A DNA stretch of 64,000 bases from Cantharellus purpuraceus (lineage: Eukaryota > Basidiomycota > Agaricomycetes > Cantharellales > Hydnaceae), in contig JALBUN010000029.1 in NCBI GenBank assembly GCA_025174535.1, positions 124,001 through 188,000 of the forward strand, given 5' to 3'. The notes below the pieces were generated by a model that saw nothing but the letters and a program-made list of their open reading frames with translations, was not told the DNA's origin and did no database searches. Shown in pieces: positions 24,728 through 35,287 of this stretch (positions are counted from its first letter, which is position 1; every line of letters begins with the position of its first letter). Made by a program: the position numbers and the translations under genes.

Positions 24728-25248
24728 TGTTATGACTATATTCATTAACGCCCAGATCCCCATCCGATCCACTCAGATCCCCACGCGTATGAAATCTATA
24801 CTCCATTTGGAAACCATCACATCTCCATTTACCTGTCCGATTGTAACCACCGATTCCACCCATCCATCTCCAGTTCCGATTGATGCATCAGCATCACCAT
24901 AGAAACCTGGACATCCATCCCCATTGGACTTGAACATACTCATGTAAGGCCATTGGCCTCGGAGACCCATCCCTGGAGTAATTATTATTAGATTTCAAAT
25001 ATGTATTTAAGTTGCCCGACTGGGGACTTCATTCCCCAGTTCAAATATCAAATCACGCCTAGTTCCTAAGTCTGATCCTAACTCTCTAAGTCATACTCCA
25101 TCTCCAAAATCTTGGACACTGGTATTAGTGAAGGCGCAGCACATAAGCTGAAGCCATGACATACCCGACTCCTTCTCTGACTCCGACCAAACCTCTGAAC
25201 CAATCTCTGACCCAATCTCCAACCACCAATCGGACCTAGTGCATAACA
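24728..25248 (+). repeat. Gypsy-A1 3' LTR
   Basis: TGTTATGACTATATTC...AGTGCATAACA, 521 bp, preceded by the purine tract AAATGGAGAGATAC. Followed by the TSD copy ATCTT. Confidence 0.9.
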
Positions 25249-25615
25249 ATCTTGGACGTTGAAAGAGTTTGGGAAGTATTTTGACACATGGAGGTGGCTT
25301 AACATGCCCATGGAGCTCGGCGTATTTTTGATAGTCCTCTGTGTCCAGAGACCAGTGTGACGTATTATTAGAAGAGATGTTGGAGAGGGGAATAGAATTG
25401 GAAGCCATGTGAATGATGATGAAAGGATCGGTGTGAATAGAAGGCTGATAATGATCGATGGCAATGAAACACGAGTGACGATCGATGGCTAGAATTAGAG
25501 ACTGAGGTGGAGAGGGAGTTGCAGCACTATTTAAAAGTTTGATACAAAAAGACACTGGCGGAGTTGGACTGTCAGAGTGGTTTAATATATGTCCTCGATG
25601 TGTCCTGGCTCATCA
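25249..25615 (-). mobile_element. Element E, inner copy, second part
   Basis: Continues the inverted E interrupted by Gypsy-A1, including the E ORF start (MASNSIPLSNISSN, read on minus near 25408) and the TTTTAAATAG box. Ends GTCCTGGCTCATCA. Confidence 0.8.
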
Positions 25616-26025
25616 GCGCCCTCACTAATACCAGTGTCCAAGATTTTGGGGACAGAGTATGACTTAGATAGTTAGGATCAGACTTAGTAGCTAGGTGTGA
25701 TTCGATATTTGAACTGAGGAATGAAGTCCCCAGTTGGGCAACTTAAATACATATTTGAAATCTAATAATAATTACTCCAGTGATGGGTCTCTGAGGCCGA
25801 TGGCCTTACGTGAATATGTCCAAGTCTGATGGGGATGGATGTCTGGGTTTCTATGGTGATGCTGATGCATCAATTGGAACTGGAGGCAGATGAGTGAAAT
25901 CGGTGGTGACAATCAGACAGATAAATGGAGACGTGATGGTTTCCAAATGGAGTATAGATTTCATGTGTGCAGGGATCTGAGTGGATCAGACAGGGATCTG
26001 GGTGTTAATGAATATAGTCATAACA
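25616..26025 (-). repeat. Solo LTR-A (outer), second part
   Basis: Continues the LTR-A that starts at 9008; begins with GCGC (the target copy left by E) and ends ATAGTCATAACA. TSD TACTT follows. Confidence 0.85.
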
Positions 26026-27069
26026 TACTTCCAAAACTCTTTCAACATCCAAGATCCCCACCATGTCTCTCTTATGCCATTGGTGAACCCATATTCTTTC
26101 ACAATTCCATTGAACCATATACATTCCTCAGCATTTTGCCTCTATATTGTAACACAGATAGAAGAGTCAAATGTGAGGTAGAGTTTCAGTCGCCATCGCC
26201 AACCTATCCTCCCACTTCAATCCAACTCAGTTTACATCATGTCAGGCAAAGGGACCAAATACCCTTGGAACAGGATACCATATGGAGATAGATCACTAAG
26301 ACAATAAGGAGTATTTGTTGTGGATGCTGACTGAAGTCCTCATGTGACTCAGGGTCAATTTACCTTTGGAGCCGTAGGGAAGATGGTATTGGTGGACGTT
26401 TCTATTGTTCTTTTATATGACTCACCCCTTTTTCATCTTTTTAATTCATTCATACATGACTTACTCATCCTTGTTCTATTTTTGGTTCTTTTATTACTCA
26501 TCACCTCCTATTTTTACAAAGATTACCCCTATCTGTTGCTTCCTTTCTCCATGATTTCCCCATTAGTAGTTCAACTTCACACATTTCATCAGCTGGCTTG
26601 ATCAGCATTTCTTGCATCATATCACATCATTTGCTCCTGATATTGTGTTGTTGTGCCCTGGGGATTTGTATATCAAAGGGTGCTAGTTTTCACCTTTTGA
26701 ATCAAGAAACAAGTTTTTCAGCCAATGCTCTAAAGTCAAATTCCACGCTCTAAGTCTATGCTCTACGCTCTACATCACAATCCATCAGCTCTACACTGAG
26801 GTAAAGCACCTTGGTTCAACAATCAACCATCTTGACCATCCTTTTTGCTCCCCATCATCCTCCAGTCACAGAGCACTATAAATCAGCTCAACAGCACCCT
26901 CTTCATTTGCCCTCACCAGACACAGAGCACTATTACACTTACCCATTACTCAGTGCTACCCCTCAGCCTGACTGTTCTTTGGCATGCTGAACAACTGCAT
27001 TACACACCATCTGTTTGCTAGGACCATTGTGTGCAGGCCTATAGGATCTATTCCATAAGCGAATCAACA
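26026..27069 (+). mobile_element. Element E, outer copy, second part
   Basis: Resumes the E copy begun at 8695: the remaining E ORF (PPCLSYAIGEPIFFHNS near 26050), then the U3/R-like tail, ending ATAAGCGAATCAACA. Compared with the copy at 59316, a different stretch has drifted near 26820-26950. Confidence 0.75.
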
Positions 27070-27362
27070 ACAGTCAATAAACTATAATGTGCACAAGAAA
27101 CTCGTGCTCACCTCAGTGAACAGAAGATTCACTGAGGTGACCTTACATGAATATGTCTGAGTTTGACAGGGATGGATGTCCAGGTTCCTATGGTGATGCT
27201 GATGCATCAATTGGAACTGGAGATGGATGAGTGAGATCAATGGTGACAATTAGACAGACTGATGGAGATGTGACAGTTTCCAAATGGAGTATAGATTTCA
27301 TATGTGCGGGGATCTGGGTGGATCAGATGGGGATCTGGGCGTTAATGAATATAGTCATAACA
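27070..27362 (-). repeat. Copia-C LTR fragment followed by LTR-A fragment
   Basis: 27070-27141 matches the middle of the Copia-C LTR at 6533-6607, including the CACCTCAGTGAA hairpin arm. 27142-27362 is the last ~220 bp of a minus-strand LTR-A ending ATAGTCATAACA. Both are truncated, so the junctions record deletions. Confidence 0.7.
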
Positions 27363-28233
27363 GGAATGCACTTAGAGGCTAGAGGAAGTAGGTGGATGAA
27401 TCTGACTGTCCAACCAGTGACACTCTGAAGCAGGTAACAGTGATGTGTGAAGTAGTCTGGCAACTGCTTCACATGAGTTCAAGATTCTAATGCTCTGCAA
27501 AGGCAGTACACACTAGCAACTTAAACAAGAGCACTAATGGCAGGACTATTGACAGACAATCTCACCCTGTAGATTTGTAGTCATGTGAGGCAGATATTGG
27601 ACAATCAACAGTTACTGAGATATAGAGGATGACACTGTATGTCACTCTAGTCACACTGATGTGCAAATGATGGGGTAGAATGGTTTCTATTCAGAGGCAA
27701 AATGGCCTCCTTATATACTGTATCTACAAGAGCTGACTAATCCTCCTACCTATTAATAGATATGAGTCATGGTGGGGGTCATAGCCTGAGTCACCATTAC
27801 TCAAATAACTCAGGCAATACTCGTTCCCAGGCTGATCAGCACAGCTATGAGTAGGCACCTTCAATTGAACTCCACCAAAAATGGACTCAGGAGGAGCTGT
27901 GGTTGCCAAGATATTAAGCATTTACTGGCAGTGGTGATCAGATTGGGTTGGAGATTGAAATGAGTCAGTAGATCAGGTGACTCTGCTGACATCTGCAAAG
28001 TTTTGTGGGTCCATGTGGGTCCAAAACTTCACCCAGCAGGGCAATAAATTTGTGAACCTATTTCTGCATGGAAAATTCCTGAAAAAAATATGAAAAAATA
28101 GAGAATATTTGAATGACCCTAAATCAAGAGAAAGCAGTGTGTATATGCTGATATTTTAATGTCATGAAGTGAAAATATACAATTTCAGGACTGTAAACAG
28201 GATCTTTTTTCAGGGAAAACCAGTTCCCATACA
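27363..28233 (-). mobile_element. Element F, left-truncated copy
   Basis: Starts inside F (GGAATGCACTTAGAGGC) and runs to GTTCCCATACA, the same right end as the copy ending at 22474, with different flanking sequence. That shared boundary supports TGTATGGGAAC as the true F start on the minus strand. About 50 bp of unassigned sequence follows before Copia-B. Confidence 0.7.
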
Positions 28234-28282
28234 CTCAAGTTCTATCCCTGAGGTCATCAGGCTCACAATGTTTATTTGTCTG

Positions 28283-28519
28283 TGTTGAGGCAACGGCGCT
28301 AGTAAGCTAGAATGCATGTGACTCACACCAGCTATACAGGCATGACCGACTCATGTAACACCTCAGTGTTCTTACCAGACACTGAGGTGAGCATCCATTC
28401 TCAATTTGTTTCACATTCACTTACAGTAGCATAGTATCTCCATAGGTACTATCCAATATTATTCCTGAGTGTTCTTACCAGACACTGAGTATCTCCATAG
28501 CCATGTGATTACTTTTACA
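28283..28519 (+). repeat. Copia-B 5' LTR
   Basis: TGTTGAGGCAACGG...TTACTTTTACA. It contains the hairpin CACCTCAGTGT (28359-28369) / ACACTGAGGTG (28379-28389) and a second one with the same loop TTCTTACCAG further down. It differs from the 3' LTR at about 11 sites, four of which are TG in one LTR and CA in the other. Confidence 0.9.
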
Positions 28520-28531
28520 GGTTATGGGCCC
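28520..28531 (+). promoter_or_regulatory. Copia-B PBS overlapping the gag start codon
   Basis: GGTTATGGGCCC follows the LTR and matches the anticodon arm of initiator tRNA-Met. The ATG inside it (28524) opens the gag frame MGPADNNNGAKGF with no intervening stop, so the primer site and start codon overlap. Confidence 0.75.
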
Positions 28532-31298
28532 TGCTGATAACAACAACGGAGCAAAAGGTTTTGTGGTTCCCAAGCTTGCCTGGGATGGGTCAAACTGGGT
28601 CACATGGAAAACCCAGATGCTAGCTACACTCGGGTCAAATAAAGGGGTGATGCGACACCTGAATGGCACGGTTAGAGTGCCAGACCCGCTCCCAGCATAT
28701 GATGATGACACCGTTGTCTCTGAATCGGATGAGGAAGCCTATGAAAAGGCTGAGAGATGTTGGGACAACTATTATCAGCGCGAAGCACTGATAAAAGCGC
28801 AGATTTATACAACAATTCCAGACGCACTCTTGATAGAGGTCAGGAAGTTGGCAACTGCAAAGGATCTCTGGAGTGCAGTATGCGCCAAACATGAGAACAC
28901 GTCACTCACAGTCAAAGTGGACATACGCCGCCGCATGTACGAAATGAAGTGCAAAGACGACTCCAATGTATGCATACACCTGGAAACATTGATGCGTATG
29001 CAGGAACAGCTTGCGGGAATGGAAGCAGATCTTACGGATGATGAACTCATCACTCTAATCCTCAGATCACTCCCAAAATCATACCGAGCACTCATCAATG
29101 CAATATCACTGTCAGCAAGACATGCTCAGATCAAAATGAAGCCTGAGGCCATCATCAGAAGCTTGCTTGAGGAATTTATAGGCTGAAAATAGAAGAGTGC
29201 CAACTGAAGGCTTCAGAGAGCACTCTCACTGCGGCCAAAGGTCGTGGGAAAGGTTGCAGGAAAGGAGGCAACTCACAGTCCAAGAAGGCAGACATAGAGT
29301 GCTGGAAATGCGGTAAGATGGGTCACATGAATGCAGATTGCAAAGAAAAGGGGAAGAAAAGGCAGGATGATGACAAAAAGAAGGACTCATCTAACATTGC
29401 TACTGAGGCCAATGAGTGGGCATTCACAACAATACTTGCTGGTCACACAACACCCCAGGAAGCCAGTCTGCGAACAGGCTCCGAAATCAATGTATATGAC
29501 TCTGGAGCAATGTCTCACATGTCCCCTGATCAACACCGCTTCACCAAATTCAAGGAAATAACACCTTACCCATAGCTGCTGCTGACAAGACAACATTCAA
29601 TGCTACCGATGTTGGAGACATGAGAATAGCGATCCCGAACAACAAGCGTACTAACTACATAATGGTCAAGGATGTACTATACTGTAAAGACCTGGCTTTT
29701 ACACTGATATCACTCACCAAGTGTGACAGGGCTGGTTTCATGGTCCTACTCCACAACAAACATTGCACAATCTGCGATCAGAAGGGCACCACTGTAGGCA
29801 GGATCCCGCTCATCAGAGGTCTATACAGAGTTGATCACAACAGACTCACTGAATCTGCAAACTCAGTGTGTAAGGCCCTATCCATAGACACCTTACACCG
29901 CCAGCTGGGTCACATCTCACCACACTACATAAAGGAGCTGGTAGTGAAAGGTATCATTACCAGTATAGAGGTAGACAAGTGGAGCGTACCCACCTTTTGC
30001 ACCTCATGTGCAAAGGGAAAGGCAACCCGGAAGGCCGTCCCAAAGGCACGGTCAGGACCACGATCCACCAAGTTTGGTGAGAAGATGCACATGGATGTCT
30101 GGGGACCTACCACCCCTAGAGGTTATGATGGACATGAGTATTTTATCATGTTCACAGATGACCACACATGCTGGAGCCACGTGGATGCAATGAAAAAGAA
30201 AAGTGATACTCTTACCTGCTACCGGCATTATGAAGCGTGGGCAGAGACACAGCACAATGCTAGGCTGCGCCAGCTTCAAAGTGATCAAGGGGGAGAATAT
30301 CTATCTGAGGAATTCAATCAGCATCTGAAGTAAAAAGGCACAATCCAAAGCCTTACCGTGCATGACACACCTGAGCAAAATGGTGTAGCGGAGAGGCTGA
30401 ACCGCATGCTAATAGAACATGCTCGCGCAATGCACTACGCAGCAGACCTCCCCAAGTTTCTCTGGATGGAATCTGTTCAGCACGCAGTCTGGCTCAAGAA
30501 TCAAACGACAACTTACCAACTAGATGGCAAGACACTGTTTGAGATGATGCTCAATGCGAAGCCTGATCTCATCGACTTACTGGAATGGGGTGCGAAGGTA
30601 TGGGTGCTGAAAGAGGACTGAGGGAAGCTAGATGCGAAGGCAGATGAGGGGTGGTGGGTTGGATATAGCAGAGACAGTAAAGCTCACCGAGTTTACTGGC
30701 CTGGAAAGCAACATGTGACAAACGAGCACAACATCTCATTTGACAACACGGTAGCCATACTCCCAGGTGATGTGTCAGCTGAAAATGACTGCAGGATCCC
30801 CAGGCGTGACCAAGCCAATGCTCCTGACCCAAAGGAGGAAGAGGATAACTCACCTGAGGCCCAGGATTGCGAGAAGCAAAAACAACCCACCCTGCAGCCT
30901 CCCCAAACACCATGCATCGACCTGCTTGCAGGTTTTGAACCACCTGACCCCACAAGAGAACCCCAGCAAGAGGGACGTGGTCAGAGGCTAAGAAAACCGT
31001 CAGCATATGTGCACAATATCGCATGAGGGCAGGGAACGAGCACTGGCCGCGATAACACACCTATATACCCAAGGGGTATGCAAATTCCCCCCCAACGCCC
31101 AGATCCCCCCACCAGCACCACTGCATTGGTAACTCACCAGGCACTTGCTCTTCTCACCCTCGCTGACCCAGAGGATGGAGACGTCAAGCTTGAGGGGGAG
31201 TTGTCATCACAAGTGAAGCTAGCGATGGTAGGTGCCAGAACTGTGGGAACTGACCCTGAAACAGTCGCAGAGGCTAGAAAACTTGATGACTGGCCCGC
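28524..31298 (+). pseudogene. Copia-B gag, protease, integrase, broken
   Basis: Gag starts at 28524 (KLAWDGSNWVTWKTQML) and runs to a TGA at 29184. Then come zinc knuckle CWKCGKMGHMNADC near 29302, protease VYDSGAMSHMSP near 29497, pre-integrase (HRQLGHISPHY, FCTSCAKGK), integrase core D in MDVWGP (30093), D in SDQGGEY (30280), E in NGVAERLNR (30380), and a proline-rich linker ending RLRKPSAYV near 31000. Two frameshifts (between 29186 and 29620) and stops at 30333 and 30619 interrupt it. The reading is cut at LDDWP by element E. Confidence 0.88.
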
Positions 31299-32712
31299 TG
31301 TCGGTTCGCTTAAGGAATAGATCCTATAAGCCTGCGCACAATGGTCCTAGCAAACAGGCGGTGTGTAATGCAGTTGTTCAGCACTCCAAAGATCAATCAG
31401 GTCGAGGGGTAGAGGTAGCACTTAATAACAGGGAAGTGGAATAGTGCTCTGTGGTTGGATGAGGATGGGAGCAAAAGGTCGGTCCCGATGGCTGATCGTG
31501 CTCTGTGACTGGATGACAATGGATAGCCCGGTTGGGAGGTATGCGAAAGCTGGTTTCAAGAGAAGCGACCTCTCGGTGGAGGAGGGAAATCTGATCGTGG
31601 AACCAAGGTGCTTTACCTTAGTGTAGAGATGATGGATTGTGATGTAGAGCATAGAGCATAGACTTAGAGCGTGGACTTTGACTTTAGAGCGTTGGCTGAA
31701 AACTTGTTGATTGATTCCAAAGGCGAAAACTAGCGACCTTTTATATACAAATCCCAGGGCACAATGACACAATATGAGGAGCAAATGATGCGATATGATG
31801 CAAGAAATGCTGATCAAGCCAGCTGACGAAGCATGTGAAGTTGAACTACTAAAGGGGAAATCATGGAGAAATGAAAGGACAGATAGGGGTAATCTTTGTA
31901 AGAATAGGGGTGATGAGTAATAAAAGAACCAAAAATAGAACAAGGATGAGTAAGTCATGTATGAATGAATTAAAAGATGAAACAGGGGTGAGTCATATAA
32001 AAGAACAATAGAAACATCCACCAATACCATCTTCCCTATGGCTCCAAAGGTTAATTGACCCTGAGTCACATGAGGACTTCAGTCAGCATCCACAACAAAT
32101 ACTCCTTATTGTCTTAGTGATCCGTCTCCATATGGTATCCCATTCCAAGAGTATTCGGTCCCTTTGCCTGACACAATGTAACCTGAGTCGGATTGAAGTG
32201 GGAGGATAGGTCAGCGATGGCGACTGAAATTCCACCTCACGTTCGACTCTTCTATCCGTGTTACGATATAGAGGTGAAATGTCGAGGAATGTATATGGTT
32301 CAACGGAATTGTGAAAGAATATGGGATCGCCAATGGCATAAGAGAGACATGGTGGGGATCTTGGATGCTGAAAGAGTTTTGGAAGTATTTTGACACGTGG
32401 AGGTGGCTTAACATGCCCGTGGAGCTCGGCGTATTTTTGATAGTCCTCTGTGTCCAGAGACCAGTGTGACATATTATTAGAAGTGATGTTGGAGAGGGGA
32501 ATAGAATGGGAAGCCATGTGAATGATGATGAAAGGATCGGTGTGAATAGAAGGCTGATAATGATCGATGGCGATGAAACATGAGTGACGATCGATGGCTA
32601 GAATTAGAGACTGAGGTGGAGAGGGAGTTGCGGCGCTATTTAAAAGTTGATACGAAAAGACGCTGGCGGAGTTGGACTGTCAGAGTGGTTCGATATGCGT
32701 CCTGGCCCATCA
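31299..32712 (-). mobile_element. Element E inside Copia-B
   Basis: A 1414-bp minus-oriented E (TGTCGGTTCGC... to ...GGCCCATCA on the plus strand) with 4-bp TSD CCGC (31295-31298 and 32713-32716). Removing E and one CCGC restores DDWPAWDVSIQKEL in frame. This copy defines both ends of E cleanly. TG/CA ends, a TATA box (TATATAAAAGG, minus strand near 31745) and the 4-bp TSD suggest a solo LTR of an otherwise absent gypsy element. Confidence 0.85.
32083..32517 (-). CDS. ORF inside element E (E-ORF), Copia-B-nested copy
   Basis: 144 codons from the ATG at 32517. Conserved features: SHWSLDTEDYQKY, a PPPRVK strip, then YAIGDPIFFHNSVEPYTF and a basic tail. Upstream on the same strand are a TTTTAAATAG box and a 5' leader of about 120 bp. 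The same ORF is found at 59523 and, split, in the two E copies around Gypsy-A1. It resembles the third ORF of Gypsy-B (48340). No known domain is recognised. It lies in what looks like the U3 part of an LTR. Confidence 0.6.
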   Translation of the reverse strand: MASHSIPLSNITSNNMSHWSLDTEDYQKYAELHGHVKPPPRVKILPKLFQHPRSPPCLSYAIGDPIFFHNSVEPYTFLDISPLYRNTDRRVEREVEFQSPSLTYPPTSIRLRLHCVRQRDRILLEWDTIWRRITKTIRSICCGC

Positions 32713-34260
32713 CCGCCTGGGACGTGTCAATCCAAAAGGAGCTTGACCAGCATGAGACAATGGGCACCTGGATCCTAGTGGAACCACCCCCAGATGCCAA
32801 CATCATTGGTAGCCACCTTGTACTGCACTACAAGCGCAATGCGACCAGCGGGATAGCAAGCCATAAGTCTCACTTTGTGGCACAGGGATTCTCACAGGCG
32901 GAAGGGATTGATTATAATGAGACCTTTGCGCCAACGGCGAAGCTATCAGTGATCTGGATTATTGCCACACTTGCAGTCAGGAACGACTGGGGGCTCGAAC
33001 AAACAGATGTAGATGGTGCTTACCTCAATGCGCCCCTCAAGGAAACTATATATATGCGACAAGCCAAGGGCTACGAGAAACCTGGAAAAGAGAACTACGT
33101 GTGTCTGCTGAAGTGTGCCATCTATGGTCTGAGACAAGCTGGATGTGAATGGTATGAGCTCCTCTGTCAGATCATGAGTACACTCAACTTCAAGCGATGC
33201 TGCGTTGAACATGCAGTATTCTATAAACATGAAGGAGCTGACTCACTATTCATTGCTGCTGATGTAGATGACATGACTATAGCTGGAAATTCATGAGATG
33301 CAATCCACTGGTTCAAGCAGGGACTGAGCCGCAAGGTCAAGATCAAGGACCTCAGCGATCTACACTGGATGCTAGGCATCGAGGTGAAGAGAGCCAGAAA
33401 GGCACACACGATATCCTTCTCACAGCATGCTTACATCTCGAAGATCTTGGAGCGATTTGGCTTGCAGGACGCAAACCCACTGTCCACTCTGTTAGACTCA
33501 CACCACAAGCTTAGCCTCGCGCAGTGCCCTGACAACCCTCGCCAGTATGAAGCCATGAGAAACATATCCTACCGTGAAGCCATCAGATCTCTCATGTATG
33601 CAGCGCTTGGCACGAGACCCAACATCATGTTTGTGGTCACCTTCCTCTCACAGTTCATGCAGAACCCAGGACGCGCTCACTGGGAGGAAGTGAAGCAGGT
33701 TTTCCACTACCTGAAGGGCACTGCAGACTGGAAGCTCATAATAGGAGCTGGAGATCACTGGAACCAGGCTGTCAATGGAAAGCAGGATCGGATTGGCCTC
33801 AAAGGTTTCTCAGATGCAGACAGTGCCTCACAATACCACTGCTACTCAATCTCAGGCTACATATTCACTATTGATGGGGGGGCATCTCATGGAGCTCAAA
33901 GAAACAATCCATCATTGTACTATCTATGACAGAAGCTGAGTACATAGCTGCCACACATGCAGCAAAGGAGGCCCTCTGGATACGCATGTTTCTTGCTGAA
34001 ATTGCCTGACCTCTCACACAGCCAATCACATTCTACTGTGACAATCAGTCAGCCATATCTGTCTCAAAGAACAACTGTTTCCATGCATGCACAAAGCATA
34101 TAGATATATGCTACCATTTCATCCGGGACATAGCCAAACGCAATCTTATCGCCATCCATTACTGCCCTAGTTCAGACATGCCAGCTGACATGCTCATGAA
34201 GGCATTGCCAGCCCTGCAGCTGACGCACCTATGTCACTCTGTTGGGCTGCGTTCAGCTTA
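32713..34260 (+). pseudogene. Copia-B reverse transcriptase and RNase H
   Basis: RT begins just after the E insertion: MGTWILVEPPPDAN, FAPTAKLS, DGAYLNAPLKE, LRQAGCEWYELL, and the catalytic VDVDDMTIAGNS at about 33260. A TGA follows at 33295 in the same frame. RNase H: FSDADSASQYH, then a frameshift near 33885, SWSSKKQSIIVLS, AEYIAATHAAKEALW, HIDICYHF and PADMLMKALP. The ORF ends in GLRSA* directly before the polypurine tract. Confidence 0.88.
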
Positions 34261-34268
34261 AGGGGGAG

Positions 34269-34505
34269 TGTTGAGGCAACGGCACTAGTAAGCTAGAATG
34301 CATGTGACTCACACCAGCTATACAGGTGTGACTGACTCATGTAACACATCAGTGTTCTTACCAGACACTGAGGTGAGCATCCATTCTCAATTCATTTTGC
34401 ATTCACTTACAGTAGCATAGTATCTCCATAGGTACTATCCAATATTATTCCTGAGTGTTCTTACCAGACACTGAGTATCTCCATAGCCACATGATTACTT
34501 TTACA
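34269..34505 (+). repeat. Copia-B 3' LTR
   Basis: TGTTGAGGCAACGGCAC...ACTTTTACA, 237 bp, preceded by AGGGGGAG (34261-34268). TSD GTCTG follows. About 117 bp of unassigned sequence then leads to the A3 LTR. Confidence 0.9.
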
Positions 34506-34627
34506 GTCTGCTACTCCAATCACTGATGATTTAGCTCCTGCCCCCTCATCCAGATACCCACAACCCCTCAGAAAGGTCCAATAGTCTTCAAACCATCAAT
34601 CATTTGACCTCCAATGAAGTGCATTTC

Positions 34628-35153
34628 TGTTATGCACTAGGTCCAATGGAGGGCCAGAGGTTGGGTCAGAGATTGGGTCAGAGTCGGAGTGGGAATTGGG
34701 GTGCATTGTGGGGGTCGGAACAGACTTGGCTTCAGCTTATGTGCTGCGCCCTCACTAATACTGGTGTCCGAGATTTGGAGATGGAGTACGACTTAAATAA
34801 TTAGGATTGGACTTGGGAACTAGGTGTGATTCAATATTCAAACTGGGGAATGAAGTCCCCAGTTGGGCAACTTAAATACATATTTGAAATCTAATAATAA
34901 TTACTCTGGTGATGGGTCTCTGAGGCCAACGGCCTTACATGAGTATGTCTGAGTCCAACGGGGACAGATGTCCAGGTTCCTATGGTGATGCTGATGCATC
35001 AATTGGAACTGGAGATGGATGGGTGAGATTGGTGGTGATGATTGGGCAGATAATTGGAGATGTGATGGTTTCCAAATGGAGTATAGATTTCATGTGTGTG
35101 GGGATCTGAGTGGATCGGATGGGGATCTGGGTGTTAATGAATATAGTCATAAC
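34628..35153 (-). repeat. Gypsy-A3 3' LTR
   Basis: Plus-strand reading TGTTATGCACTAGG...ATAGTCATAAC; a few bases at the inner boundary are lost before TCTCCATTTAAGG, the complement of the polypurine tract. Many CpG sites are TG or CA compared with A2. Confidence 0.85.
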
Positions 35154-35287
35154 TCTCCATTTAAGGCCAAGCCCCTGAGGCCTCATGTCCATGGATTGAA
35201 TAGGTGAGATGGTTGGGTGCAGTCGGAGTTATACTGGGGGTCTGGAGACATAAAAGGAGGGGCATGATTGAGGTCTTATCCTCAACA

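Larger units (their letters stand above)
10197..25248 (+). mobile_element. Gypsy-A1, Ty3/gypsy chromovirus with antisense gene
   Basis: Bounded by LTRs of 527 and 521 bp with a perfect TSD, ATCTT. Order: LTR, PBS, gag, protease, RT, RNase H, integrase, [nested F/Copia-A block 15148-22474], chromodomain, antisense Zn2Cys6 ORF, LTR. It also carries a solo LTR of its own family at 12368-12833. The nested block replaced about 252 bp relative to copy A2. Many stops and a D-to-N change at the RT active site (YLDN) show that it is dead. Confidence 0.9.
28283..34505 (+). mobile_element. Copia-B, full-length Ty1/copia element
   Basis: Two 237-bp LTRs and a perfect TSD GTCTG (28278-28282 and 34506-34510). 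Contains the PBS, gag, protease, integrase, RT, RNase H and a polypurine tract AGGGGGAG. An E element lies inside (31299-32712). Without E the element is about 4.8 kb, normal for copia. Several stops and frameshifts inactivate it. Confidence 0.92.

Noticed and set aside
10197..25248. Decay caused by RIP
   Set aside because: The changes I could polarise fall mainly at CpG, which fits methylation-linked deamination; a CpA-focused RIP signal cannot be established by eye.
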